Positions 48,084 to 56,068 of a stretch of 64,000 bases of DNA are shown here, one piece after another. The stretch lies in assembly GCA_027306605.1 (NCBI GenBank), contig DAHUZK010000017.1, positions 53,207 to 117,206 on the forward strand, written 5' to 3'. This stretch comes from Acidimicrobiaceae bacterium (GTDB lineage Bacteria; Actinomycetota; Acidimicrobiia; Acidimicrobiales; RAAP-2). Below the pieces are notes generated by a model. It searched no databases. It saw only the letters and a list, made by a program, of their open reading frames with translations, and had not been told where the DNA came from. Position 1 is the stretch's first letter, and the number at the start of each line of letters is the position of its first letter. The position numbers were made by a program, and so were the translations under genes.

Positions 48084-48158
48084 TCTTCTCTTTGATTCCG
48101 GATCTTCTCTTTGGTTCCGGATCTTCTCTTCGGTTCCGGCTCTTCTCTCGGTTCCGGC
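48084..48158 (+). repeat. 19-bp tandem repeat in the bcp leader (four copies)
   Basis: Four consecutive copies (19, 19, 19 and 18 bp) of TCTTCTCTTYGGTTCCGGM lie just upstream of the bcp ribosome-binding site. On the bcp transcript the repeat reads as purine-rich CCGGAACCAAAGAGAAGA. Divergence between copies is small. It may bind a protein or affect mRNA stability; role unknown. The rest of the 279-bp gap holds the DEAD-box promoter. Confidence 0.9.
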
Positions 48159-48243
48159 TCCGGGGTCCGTCCCCCGAGTCCGTCTCCAGCTGTCTGCCCT
48201 CTCGGCGGGGGATCGCAGGCTCCGCGTCGCATCCGCCGTGTGC

Positions 48244-48252
48244 TGGTAGAAT
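48244..48252 (+). promoter_or_regulatory. Extended -10 promoter (TG-G-TAGAAT) for the DEAD-box gene
   Basis: TGGTAGAAT gives an extended -10 box, about 94 nt before ATG 48346. The long 5' leader would suit RNA-level control, as is common for cold-induced DEAD-box mRNAs. No convincing -35 is seen. Confidence 0.45.
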
Positions 48253-48345
48253 AGGTCTGCGACCGCCGGCGGGGGCCGGTGAGTCGGGGCCGATCCTCAC
48301 ATCCTCTGGACGGCGCACGGCCCCGTCGAAGACAGAGAGAGCGAC

Positions 48346-49632
48346 ATGAGTGTGGATGCCGTGGCCGGCGCGGGAGCTGGGCCGGACGAAAGCGTGGACG
48401 GTGACGTCCACGGCGACGATACGTACGAGACGACCCGGACCTTCGAGTCCCTCGGTGTCTCGACCGAGCTGAACAAAGCGCTGGCTGATGAGGGCATCGT
48501 CAGCGCTTTTCCAATTCAGGCTCTCACCGTCGCCGACGCACTGGCCGGCCGGGACGTCTGCGGCAAGGCCAAGACGGGGTCCGGCAAGACGCTGGCCTTC
48601 GGCGTGCCGATGCTGCAGCGGGTCAAGGCGACGCGCCAGGCGCAAGGAGATCAGAGCGGGGCTCGGCCTGCCCGTCCCCTCGGCCTGGTGCTCTTGCCGA
48701 CCAGGGAGCTGGCGGTCCAGGTCTACGACGTGCTGGCGCCCTTGGCGCGGAAGCTGGGGCTGCGGGCGGTCGCGGTCTACGGCGGCGCGGACATCGACCG
48801 GCAGGTGGCGAAGCTGCGCAAGGGCGCCGACATCGTGATCGCCACGCCGGGCAGGCTGATCGATCTGGGGGACCGGGGCGAGGTGGCGGTCGACGTGCTC
48901 GAGACGCTCGTGCTGGACGAAGCCGACCGCATGGCGGACATGGGGTTCATGCCGCAGGTCGAATGGGTCCTGCGCCGCCTGGACCGGCCACACCAGACAC
49001 TGCTCTTCTCCGCCACCCTCGACGGCGCCGTCGACCGGCTCGTGAAGCGCTATCTCACCGATCCCGTCTTCCACGAGGTTGCCTCCACCACTCAGACCGT
49101 CACCGCGATGGAGCACCGGTTCCTCCAGGTCCACCAGATGGACAAGGTCAAGGTCGCCGCCGCCATCTGCCGCGGCCAGGACAAGTCGCTCCTGTTCGTG
49201 CGCACCAAGCGCGGCGCTGACCGCCTGGTCGAACACCTGACGAAGGAAGGGGCGCGCGCCGCGGCCATCCACGGCGACCTCCGCCAGGCCAACCGGGAGC
49301 GTGCCCTGGCCGACTTCTCGTCCGGGAAGCTCCCGGTCCTCGTCGCCACCGACGTGGCGGCGCGTGGTCTGCACATCGAAGGTGTCGACGCCGTGATCCA
49401 TTTCGACCCGCCGGAGGACCACAAGGCGTATCTCCACCGGTCCGGCCGTACCGCTCGCGCCGGCAAGGCCGGTGTCGTGGTCAGCCTGGCGCTGTGGAAC
49501 CAGCTCGTCGAGATGGAGGTGATCCAGCGCCGCCTGGGACTCCGGATCCCGATCGTCGAGATGTTCTCGAACGATCCCAGACTGGCCGACCTGGCCGCCT
49601 GGACCCCACAGCCCGAGGAGAGCGTCCTCTGA
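48346..49632 (+). CDS. DEAD-box RNA helicase
   Basis: ATP-dependent RNA unwinding in ribosome assembly and mRNA decay. A 428-residue protein: Q motif region with F37 and FPIQALTV, motif I AKTGSGKT, Ia PTRELA, II DEAD (VLDEADRMADMGF), III SAT, IV FVRTKRGADR, V ATDVAARGLHIEGV and VI HRSGRTAR, all intact. There is no RNA-binding C-terminal extension, so it is of the compact RhlE-like type. Start ATG 48346. The PIG-L gene begins 5 bp after it; the two may be coupled. Confidence 0.95.
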   Translation: MSVDAVAGAGAGPDESVDGDVHGDDTYETTRTFESLGVSTELNKALADEGIVSAFPIQALTVADALAGRDVCGKAKTGSGKTLAFGVPMLQRVKATRQAQGDQSGARPARPLGLVLLPTRELAVQVYDVLAPLARKLGLRAVAVYGGADIDRQVAKLRKGADIVIATPGRLIDLGDRGEVAVDVLETLVLDEADRMADMGFMPQVEWVLRRLDRPHQTLLFSATLDGAVDRLVKRYLTDPVFHEVASTTQTVTAMEHRFLQVHQMDKVKVAAAICRGQDKSLLFVRTKRGADRLVEHLTKEGARAAAIHGDLRQANRERALADFSSGKLPVLVATDVAARGLHIEGVDAVIHFDPPEDHKAYLHRSGRTARAGKAGVVVSLALWNQLVEMEVIQRRLGLRIPIVEMFSNDPRLADLAAWTPQPEESVL

Positions 49633-49637
49633 GACCA

Positions 49638-50390
49638 ATGAGCGGGGCGCCGGTGATCCCGCGATGGACACCCGACGACGGCGTGCGACGCGTCCTGTTC
49701 GTCACGGCGCACCCCGACGACGTGGACTTCGGCTCGGCCGGCACGGTGGCCGCCTTCACGAGCGCCGGGCTCGAGGTGACGTACTGCATCGTGACCAACG
49801 GCGAGGCGGGTGGTTCGGACCGATCCTTGTCGCGCACGGACATGGCCGCCCTGCGCCAGGACGAGCAGCGCGCCGCCGCGTCCGTGGTCGGTGTGAGCGA
49901 CGTCCGCTTCCTCGGGCATCCCGACGGCAAGGTGGAAGCGTCGTGGGCGCTGCGGCGTGACATCAGCCGCGTCGTCCGCCAGGTCAGGCCCGAACGGGTG
50001 GTCACGCAGTCGCCCGATCGGAATTGGGAGTTCATGTACGCCAGCCATCCCGACCACCTCGCCGCCGGGGAGGCCGCCGTGTGCGCCGTCTATCCGGACG
50101 CCCGCAATCCCTTCGCCCATCCGGAGCTGCTCGAGGAGGAGGGGCTCGAACCCTGGACCGTCCCCGAGCTCTGGATCATGGGACCGGTAGGGCAGGCGGC
50201 GGGGATCGCGGTGGACACGACCCCCACGGTGCAGCGCAAGGTCGACGCGCTGCTGTGCCACAAGAGCCAGATCGGCGACCCCGAAGCGCTCGCCGAGCGC
50301 ATCCTCACCGTCGCGCGCACCCAGGGCGAGATCGCCGGCCTGCCCGAGGGATCCTCGGCCGAGCTCTTTCGCGTGACGCGCATCCCCTGA
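49638..50390 (+). CDS. PIG-L/LmbE family deacetylase
   Basis: Zinc-dependent N-deacetylase of the MshB/Mca/LmbE group, 250 residues. The metal-binding AHPDDVDFG near the start and the distal YASHPDHLAAGEAAV supply the His-x2-Asp-Asp and His ligands. The group includes MshB (mycothiol biosynthesis) and mycothiol S-conjugate amidase; this protein is closer in length to small LmbE proteins, so the substrate is not decided. Start ATG 49638, a few bases after the DEAD-box stop. Next gene starts 8 bp later. Confidence 0.9.
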   Translation: MSGAPVIPRWTPDDGVRRVLFVTAHPDDVDFGSAGTVAAFTSAGLEVTYCIVTNGEAGGSDRSLSRTDMAALRQDEQRAAASVVGVSDVRFLGHPDGKVEASWALRRDISRVVRQVRPERVVTQSPDRNWEFMYASHPDHLAAGEAAVCAVYPDARNPFAHPELLEEEGLEPWTVPELWIMGPVGQAAGIAVDTTPTVQRKVDALLCHKSQIGDPEALAERILTVARTQGEIAGLPEGSSAELFRVTRIP

Positions 50391-50397
50391 GCAGGCC

Positions 50398-51081
50398 GTG
50401 GCCGCTTCCGCTCCCTGGACGGTGATCCAACACGTCGCCCATGAAGGGCCGGGATCGATCGCCACGGCCGTGGGTGAAGCGGGCGGGCGGGTGAACACGG
50501 TGAGGATCGACCGCGGTGAGCGCGTCCCCGACCCCGCGGCCGTGTCCGCCATGACGGGCTTGGTCGTCATGGGTGGCCCCATGGGCGTGCACGACGAGCT
50601 GGGCTGGCTCGAGGACGAACGGGCGCTGCTGCGCGCCGCCGTGCGGATCGGCCTCCCCGTCCTCGGCATCTGTCTGGGGGCGCAGCAGCTGGCGGCAGCC
50701 CTCGGCGCGCCGGTCACCAAGGGCCCGTCGCCCGAGCTCGGGGTCGGCGAGGTGCACCTCCGTGTCGGCGCGCTCGACGACCCGCTGTTCGGCCCGGCAC
50801 CGTCGCCGCTCCCGTGCGTGCACTGGCACAGCGACACCTTCGAGCTCCCGGCGGGGGCCGTCCTCCTGGCCGGGAACGACGCATACGAGCACCAGGCCTT
50901 CCGGGTCGGGGAGCGCGCCTACGGGTTGCAGTTCCACGTGGAGATGACGGCTGCCCTGGCCGGGCACTGGGGCCCGCACCTGCCGGCAGGCGTGGTGGTG
51001 CGCATGGCGGACGTCGCGCACGTGAGCCAAGCCGGCGAGGGCATCGTGCGCCGGTTCGTGGCACTGGCGCCAACAGCCTGA
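50398..51081 (+). CDS. Class I glutamine amidotransferase-like protein
   Basis: A 227-residue stand-alone GATase1 domain. Triad residues: Cys92 in LGICLGAQQLA, then His and Glu in YGLQFHVEM. The PMGVHDE insertion fits the GuaA-like or glutamine amidotransferase/peptidase C26 families. No synthase partner is encoded near, so ammonia delivery to another protein or hydrolysis of a gamma-glutamyl compound are both possible. GTG 50398, 7 bp after the previous gene; the stop overlaps the next ATG (TGATG). Confidence 0.88.
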   Translation: MAASAPWTVIQHVAHEGPGSIATAVGEAGGRVNTVRIDRGERVPDPAAVSAMTGLVVMGGPMGVHDELGWLEDERALLRAAVRIGLPVLGICLGAQQLAAALGAPVTKGPSPELGVGEVHLRVGALDDPLFGPAPSPLPCVHWHSDTFELPAGAVLLAGNDAYEHQAFRVGERAYGLQFHVEMTAALAGHWGPHLPAGVVVRMADVAHVSQAGEGIVRRFVALAPTA

Positions 51082-51440
51082 TGGCCGTGGGGGCCGCGAC
51101 CGTGCGGCGTCTCGCTCTGGCCCTGCCCGAGACGGCCGAGGCTCCCCACCACGACATGACCTCCTTCCGCGTGGCGGGGAAGATCTTCGCCACCATGCCG
51201 CCGGAGGGCGGGCGCGTCCATGTCTTCGTCGAGCCCGACGAGGTCGCGGCCTACTGCGGCGAGTTCCCGGGCGTCGTCGAGGAGCTGTGGTGGGGGAAGA
51301 AGCTGTCGGGCTGCCGGGTGCTGCTCGGCGGCGCCTCCGTGCCGCTGGTGCGCGAGCTCCTCACCGAGTCCTGGCGGCGCCGGGCCTCGGTCAAATTGCG
51401 GGCCGCTTTCGACGCCCGGGCGGCCGGCGACGGGCCCTAG
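51081..51440 (+). CDS. MmcQ/YjbR family protein
   Basis: A 119-residue MmcQ/YjbR-like protein: [20 protein letters not shown] at the N-terminus, then [19 protein letters not shown] and the C-terminal [18 protein letters not shown]. The fold is CyaY-like with DNA-binding proposed; function is not known. ATG 51081 overlaps the previous stop by one base. It is the last gene of the DEAD-box to MmcQ run and converges on aconitase, sharing the four bases CTAG for both stop codons (51437-51440). Confidence 0.9.
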   Translation: MAVGAATVRRLALALPETAEAPHHDMTSFRVAGKIFATMPPEGGRVHVFVEPDEVAAYCGEFPGVVEELWWGKKLSGCRVLLGGASVPLVRELLTESWRRRASVKLRAAFDARAAGDGP

Positions 51441-54145
51441 CCCGCCATCTGGCGAAGTACGTACTGGAGGATCCCGCCGTGGCGGAAGTACTCCGCCTCC
51501 ATCGGCGTGTCGATGCGGACGACCACGCGGAACTCGGTCACCGCGCCGTCGTCGGTCGTCGCGGTCACGGTGACCTCCTTCGGGAGCTGCCCCTCGTTCA
51601 GCACCTCGAGCCCGCTGATGGAGAAGCGCTCGTGTCCCGTCAGGCCCAGGCTCTCGGCGGAATCGCCTTTGTAGAACTGGAGCGGCACGACGCCCATGCC
51701 GATCAGGTTCGAGCGGTGGATGCGTTCGAGGCTCTGGGCGATCACCGCCCGAACCCCGAGGAGCGCAGTGCCCTTGGCGGCCCAGTCGCGGCTGCTCCCG
51801 GTCCCGTACTCGCGGCCGGCCAGGACGATCAGCGGGACTGCTTCGTCGGCGTACCGCATGGCCGCCTCGTACACGGAGGTCTCCGCGCCGTCGGGGAGGT
51901 GCAGCGTCACGCCGCCTTCGGTGCCGGGTGCCAGCCGGTTCCGCAGCCGCACGTTGGCGAAGGTGCCCCGCATCATCACCTCGTGGTTCCCGCGACGGGC
52001 GCCGTAGGAGTTGAAGTCCTGGTGGGCCACCCCGCGCTCGGTGAGGTAGCGCCCGGCCGGCGTCGTGGGGCCGATGGCGCCGGCCGGCGAGATGTGGTCG
52101 GTGGTGACGCTGTCGCCGAGAAGGGCGAGCACCCGGGCGTCGACGATGTCGGTCACCGGGGCCGGCGTCGTGGTCATGGATTCGAAGAACGGTGGGTTCT
52201 TCACGTAGGTCGACTCGTCCTGCCAGGCATAGGTCGTGCCCTCGGCCACGGGCACCTTCCGCCAGTACTCGTCCCCGTCGAAGACCGAGGCATATCGGGT
52301 GCGGAACATCTCGGACGTGAGCGAAGCGCGGATCGTCTCGCTCACCTCCTCGAGCGAGGGCCAGATCTCCGAGAGCATCACCGGCTTGCCCTCGGCATCC
52401 TCGCCGATGGGCTCGGAGGTGAGGTCCACGTCCATGGTCCCTGCCAGCGCGTAGGCCACGACGAGGGGGGGCGACGCGAGGTAGTTCAAACGGACGTCGG
52501 GATGGATGCGTCCCTCGAAGTTCCGGTTGCCCGAGAGGACGGCCGCCACCGAGAGGTCGTCCCCGTGTACGGCGTCGCTGACGCCCTCGAGCAGGGGCCC
52601 GGAGTTGCCGATGCAGGTCGTGCACCCGTAGCCGACGAGGTAGAAGCCCAGCTGCTCGAGCGGTTCGGTCAGCCCGGCCCGGGCCAGGTAGTCCATCACG
52701 ACGCGTGAGCCGGGGGCGAGCGACGTCTTGACCCAGGGTTTCGAGCGCAGACCCCGCGCCAGAGCGTTGCGGGCGAGCAGGCCCGCCCCGACCAGGACCT
52801 GCGGGTTGGACGTGTTGGTGCAGCTCGTGATGGCGGCGATCACGACATCGCCGTCGCGCATCTGGTGCTGCGGCGCCGCGGCCGGGGCTGCCGCCGACGC
52901 CGCCGGGGGACGGTCGACGGCGGTGCGGAACGAATCGCGGGCTGCGGACAGCGCAACGCGGTCCTGGGGCCGGGACGGGCCGGCCAGGGACGGCTCGACG
53001 TCGCCCAGGTCCAGGCTCAGGTGCTCGGAGTACACCGGTTCGGGAGCGTCGGGATCGTGCCAGAGGCCCTGGGCCTTGGCGTAGGCCTCGACCAGGGCCA
53101 GGTGCTGCTCGTCCCGGCCCGTGAAGCGCAGGTAGTCGAGGGTCACGCGGTCTATGGGGAACATGGTGCAGGTGGCCCCGTACTCGGGGCTCATGTTGCC
53201 GATGGTGGCCCGTGTCTCGAGGGGCAGCGCGGCGACCCCGGGGCCGTAGCACTCGACGAATGCGCCCACGACCCCGTGGTCGCGCAGCAACTCCGTCACG
53301 GTCAGGACGACGTCGGTTGCGGTGATTCCCGGTTTCGTCTGCCCCGAGATCCGCAGCCCGACGACGGGAGGCAGCAACATGGAGAGCGGCTGCCCCAGCA
53401 TCGCCGCCTCGGCCTCGATCCCCCCGACCCCCCAGCCGAGCACGCCGAGACCGTTGACCATGACGGTGTGCGAGTCGGTGCCGACCAGCGTGTCGCAGAA
53501 GGCGCGCCCGTCGTGCGTGGCGAACACCAGACGCGAGAGGTATTCGAGGTTGACCTGGTGGCAGATGCCCATGCCCGGCGGGACGACCCGGAAGTCCTCG
53601 AAGGCGCCCTGCGCCCACCGCAGCAACGTGTAGCGCTCCAGGTTGCGGTCGTATTCGATGGAGACGTTGGCGTCGTAGGCGGACGCGTCGCCCGAGCGCT
53701 CGATGATGACCGAATGATCGATCACCAGCTCCACGGGCACCAACGGGTTCACCTGCGTGGCGTCGCCTCCAAGCCCGGACAGCGCGTCGCGCATAGCGGC
53801 CAGGTCGACCACGGCCGGCACGCCGGTGAAGTCCTGCATGAGGACGCGTTCGGGCGTGAAGGCGATCTCGTAAGCGGACGACCCGGCGCCCTGGCCGTGC
53901 CCCTCGGGGTTGGCTCCCCAGCCTGCGACCGCCACGATGTCGTCGGCCGACACGTGCCGCCCGTCCTCGTGGCGCAGGAGGTTCTCGAGGAGCACCTTGA
54001 TCGAGTAGGGCAGGCGGTCGACGTCGTGCCGGTCGGCCAACGCCGGGGCCTTGATGTGGAAGATCTGATAGGTCCGCTCCCCGGCGGAAAGGTCCGTCCG
54101 GGCGCCGAAGGTGTCCGGGTGCGCAGCGTTGGTATCCGGGCTCAT
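51437..54145 (-). CDS. acnA: Aconitate hydratase A
   Basis: Isomerises citrate to isocitrate in the TCA cycle and, as apo-protein, can bind mRNA. A 902-residue AcnA with the Fe-S Cys ligands in [10 protein letters not shown] and [12 protein letters not shown], the substrate Ser in [15 protein letters not shown], and the swivel domain [16 protein letters not shown] 54145 is 6 nt after CAGAAT, a leaderless-type -10. Two unusual inserted Ala/Pro stretches (around residues 385-430) lie before the ITSCTN motif. Diverges from the CHAP-domain secreted protein. Confidence 0.95.
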   Translation of the reverse strand: MSPDTNAAHPDTFGARTDLSAGERTYQIFHIKAPALADRHDVDRLPYSIKVLLENLLRHEDGRHVSADDIVAVAGWGANPEGHGQGAGSSAYEIAFTPERVLMQDFTGVPAVVDLAAMRDALSGLGGDATQVNPLVPVELVIDHSVIIERSGDASAYDANVSIEYDRNLERYTLLRWAQGAFEDFRVVPPGMGICHQVNLEYLSRLVFATHDGRAFCDTLVGTDSHTVMVNGLGVLGWGVGGIEAEAAMLGQPLSMLLPPVVGLRISGQTKPGITATDVVLTVTELLRDHGVVGAFVECYGPGVAALPLETRATIGNMSPEYGATCTMFPIDRVTLDYLRFTGRDEQHLALVEAYAKAQGLWHDPDAPEPVYSEHLSLDLGDVEPSLAGPSRPQDRVALSAARDSFRTAVDRPPAASAAAPAAAPQHQMRDGDVVIAAITSCTNTSNPQVLVGAGLLARNALARGLRSKPWVKTSLAPGSRVVMDYLARAGLTEPLEQLGFYLVGYGCTTCIGNSGPLLEGVSDAVHGDDLSVAAVLSGNRNFEGRIHPDVRLNYLASPPLVVAYALAGTMDVDLTSEPIGEDAEGKPVMLSEIWPSLEEVSETIRASLTSEMFRTRYASVFDGDEYWRKVPVAEGTTYAWQDESTYVKNPPFFESMTTTPAPVTDIVDARVLALLGDSVTTDHISPAGAIGPTTPAGRYLTERGVAHQDFNSYGARRGNHEVMMRGTFANVRLRNRLAPGTEGGVTLHLPDGAETSVYEAAMRYADEAVPLIVLAGREYGTGSSRDWAAKGTALLGVRAVIAQSLERIHRSNLIGMGVVPLQFYKGDSAESLGLTGHERFSISGLEVLNEGQLPKEVTVTATTDDGAVTEFRVVVRIDTPMEAEYFRHGGILQYVLRQMAG

Positions 54146-54151
54146 GGGCCC

Positions 54152-54157
54152 ATTCTG
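54152..54157 (-). promoter_or_regulatory. -10-like element (CAGAAT) of acnA
   Basis: CAGAAT read on the minus strand ends 6 nt before ATG 54145, with no ribosome-binding site. The same hexamer precedes the divergent CHAP gene. Confidence 0.4.
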
Positions 54158-54247
54158 CCGTGACGCCGGTGGGGGCCGCCTCCCGCGGCGATGGCCCGCC
54201 CTCACGGACGCCCCACGCGGACCACACGGGTGTTGAACGGAAGTTTC

Positions 54248-54263
54248 GTAACGACTTCGTAAC
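54248..54263 (+). promoter_or_regulatory. GTAAC-N6-GTAAC direct repeat (MtrA-box-like)
   Basis: Two GTAAC pentamers 11 bp apart lie upstream of the CHAP gene, centred about 54 bp before its start, on one face of the helix. The pattern resembles binding sites reported for the actinobacterial response regulator MtrA, which controls cell-wall hydrolases. Position suits an activator. Confidence 0.5.
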
Positions 54264-54296
54264 GGCTCGGGGCTTCTCACGCCGGCACCGAGCGTG

Positions 54297-54302
54297 CAGA
54301 AT
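54297..54302 (+). promoter_or_regulatory. -10-like element (CAGAAT) of the repeat/CHAP gene
   Basis: CAGAAT is followed by exactly 7 nt and GTG 54310. No RBS is present. This supports GTG 54310 over upstream starts. Confidence 0.45.
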
Positions 54303-54309
54303 CGGCGTC

Positions 54310-55761
54310 GTGCGCGGACGGGGAGGCGCCAGGGAAGCCTGCGGCCCTCGGTGCCCGCGCTCCCGCCCCCACACCCGTCGGCGACCCGGTCGGGCGCTCG
54401 TTCTTTGGTTCGTCACCCTGGCCGTGGCCACGGTCCTGGTGCCCCCGGTCCTCGCCGTGATCTCCATGGTCCCGTCGCGGTCCGCCGGCGCCGTCTACCC
54501 CGACGCCGGGATGATCGGGTTCGGCAGCGTGGGCCTCACGGATCCGGCCATGCCCCAGCCCCTGAACGCTCCGGTCTTCTCGGGTGTGGCCACCCCGGAC
54601 GGCAACGGGTACCTCTTGGCGAGCGCTGACGGCGGCGTGTTCGCCTTCGGGGACGCCACGTTCGAAGGGTCGGCGGGCGCGCTGCCGCTGCAGGGGCCGA
54701 TCGTGGCCATGGCGACGACACCCGATGCCAAGGGGTACTGGCTCGGCGCTCTCGACGGTGGCGTCTTCGCTTACGGGGATGCGCCGTTCTACGGGTCGAT
54801 GGGATCGTCGCATCTCAATCAGCCCATCGTCGGCATGGCGTCGACTCCGGACGGGCACGGCTACTGGCTCGTGGCCGCCGACGGCGGGATCTTCGCCTAC
54901 GGCGACGCGGGTTTCTACGGCAGCGCGGGCAGCCTCCGCCTCAACTCACCGGTCGTCGGCATGGCGTCGACCCCGGACGGGCACGGCTACTGGCTCGTGG
55001 CCGCCGACGGAGGCATCTTCACCTACGGCGACGCCGGGTTCTTCGGATCGGCCGGCGCCAGCAACCTGCCGGACCCGGCGGTGGGAATGGTCGCGTCGCC
55101 CACGGGTGGGGGTTACCTGCTGGCCACCGCCAACGGCGTCGTCCTTCCCTACGGGGACGCGCAGGCGCTGGGCGGTCTGTCGTTGGATCCCACGGCGACG
55201 CAGATCTCGGCCATCATCGGCAACAACCACGGGACCGGCTATTGGCTGCTCGACCCTGAGGCTTGGAGCTACAGCTTCGCCACCGCCACACCCGAGCCGA
55301 TGTTCCCGCAGTCACAGGCGATCGCCGCCTCCGTGGCCTCGCAGATCGCGCCCGATCCCGATACCCAGGGCCCCTACTGCAATCCGTACGGCCCCTGTGA
55401 GGAATGGTGCGCCCTGTTCGCCACCTGGGCCTGGCAGAACGCCGGCATACCGATCCCGCGCTATGCCTTCACGGGCGACGTCTACGGCTGGGCCGGCACC
55501 TACGGCGCCGTCCTGCCACCGACGGCCATGCCGGCGGTGGGCGACGCCGTCCTCTACGGCACGGGACCGTGGAGCACGGCCACATCGGTGCACGTCGCCA
55601 TCGTCACCCAGGTCTGGCCCGACGACGCCATCATGACGGTGGGAGGGGACTCCGGTCCCGGACGGGACGGCTATCTCTCCGTCACCTTGAACGGGCCGTT
55701 CCTGCCGGTGGACTCGTCGTCGTACAACGGCATGGGCATCTACGCCTTTGCACAGCCCTGA
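54310..55761 (+). CDS. Secreted protein with 42-residue GYWL-type repeats and a C-terminal CHAP domain
   Basis: A 483-residue exported protein. After an Arg-rich N-terminus and a signal/anchor helix ([20 protein letters not shown]) come five repeats of exactly 42 codons, each like [20 protein letters not shown] followed by GIF-Y-GDA-F-GSAG, probably forming a beta-propeller or surface-binding domain. The C-terminal part has CHAP/NlpC-like landmarks: [15 protein letters not shown] (Cys), [11 protein letters not shown] (His) and VGGDSGPG. This suggests an amidase or endopeptidase on peptidoglycan. GTG 54310 is 7 nt after CAGAAT. Two adjacent repeats are nearly identical at DNA level (54829 and 54955). 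Confidence 0.82.
   Translation: MRGRGGAREACGPRCPRSRPHTRRRPGRALVLWFVTLAVATVLVPPVLAVISMVPSRSAGAVYPDAGMIGFGSVGLTDPAMPQPLNAPVFSGVATPDGNGYLLASADGGVFAFGDATFEGSAGALPLQGPIVAMATTPDAKGYWLGALDGGVFAYGDAPFYGSMGSSHLNQPIVGMASTPDGHGYWLVAADGGIFAYGDAGFYGSAGSLRLNSPVVGMASTPDGHGYWLVAADGGIFTYGDAGFFGSAGASNLPDPAVGMVASPTGGGYLLATANGVVLPYGDAQALGGLSLDPTATQISAIIGNNHGTGYWLLDPEAWSYSFATATPEPMFPQSQAIAASVASQIAPDPDTQGPYCNPYGPCEEWCALFATWAWQNAGIPIPRYAFTGDVYGWAGTYGAVLPPTAMPAVGDAVLYGTGPWSTATSVHVAIVTQVWPDDAIMTVGGDSGPGRDGYLSVTLNGPFLPVDSSSYNGMGIYAFAQP
54577..55206 (+). repeat. 126-bp tandem repeat array (five units) in the CHAP gene
   Basis: Equivalent positions recur at 54577, 54703, 54829, 54955 and 55081, an exact 126-bp period (42 codons). 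Units three and four share about 60 bp with a single mismatch, showing recent duplication or gene conversion; outer units are more diverged. Confidence 0.9.
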
Positions 55762-55836
55762 GTCAGAACCGCCTCCCGACGCACCTCCGACGCTGCGCGT
55801 CTCCGCCATCACCTAGGCTGCCGACGGAGGTCCATC

Positions 55837-56061
55837 GTGCCCGTCTACGAATTCCGCTGCTCGACCTGTCACGCCGTCTTCGACGAGCGCCGGCCCATGG
55901 CCGAGGCCGACGCACCGGCGAGCTGTCCCGACGGGCACCTCGGCGCGCGTCGCCTGCTGCCCGTGTTCGCCACCACCGGGCTGGCGGCGGATCCGGCCCC
56001 GCCAGGTTCGTGCGGTGCACCGGTGGCCGGGAGCTGCGGCAGCAGCTGCGCCTGCTGCTGA
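55837..56061 (+). CDS. FmdB-like zinc-ribbon protein with Cys-rich tail
   Basis: A 74-residue protein opening MPVYEFRCSTCHAVFDERRP, the FmdB/putative regulatory zinc-ribbon start with a CxxC knuckle. The second metal knuckle is CPDGH, Cys and His rather than the usual CxxC. It ends in a Gly/Ser/Cys tail (SCGSSCACC), a feature of many FmdB proteins. Start GTG 55837 follows GGAGG, and TAGGCT (55814-55819) is a likely -10. The next gene starts 7 bp after the stop. Function unknown. Confidence 0.85.
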   Translation: MPVYEFRCSTCHAVFDERRPMAEADAPASCPDGHLGARRLLPVFATTGLAADPAPPGSCGAPVAGSCGSSCACC

Positions 56062-56068
56062 CCGCCGG

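Noticed and set aside
48084..48158. Possible CRISPR or IS end at the 19-bp repeats upstream of bcp.
   Set aside because: The repeats abut without spacers, there are no cas or transposase genes, and no flanking target-site duplication.
50919..54467. A very long open frame (over 1,100 codons) on the minus strand spanning the aconitase gene.
   Set aside because: It is a shifted frame of acnA in G+C-rich DNA. The protein is Arg/Gly/Pro-rich with no family motif, while the true frame shows all aconitase motifs.
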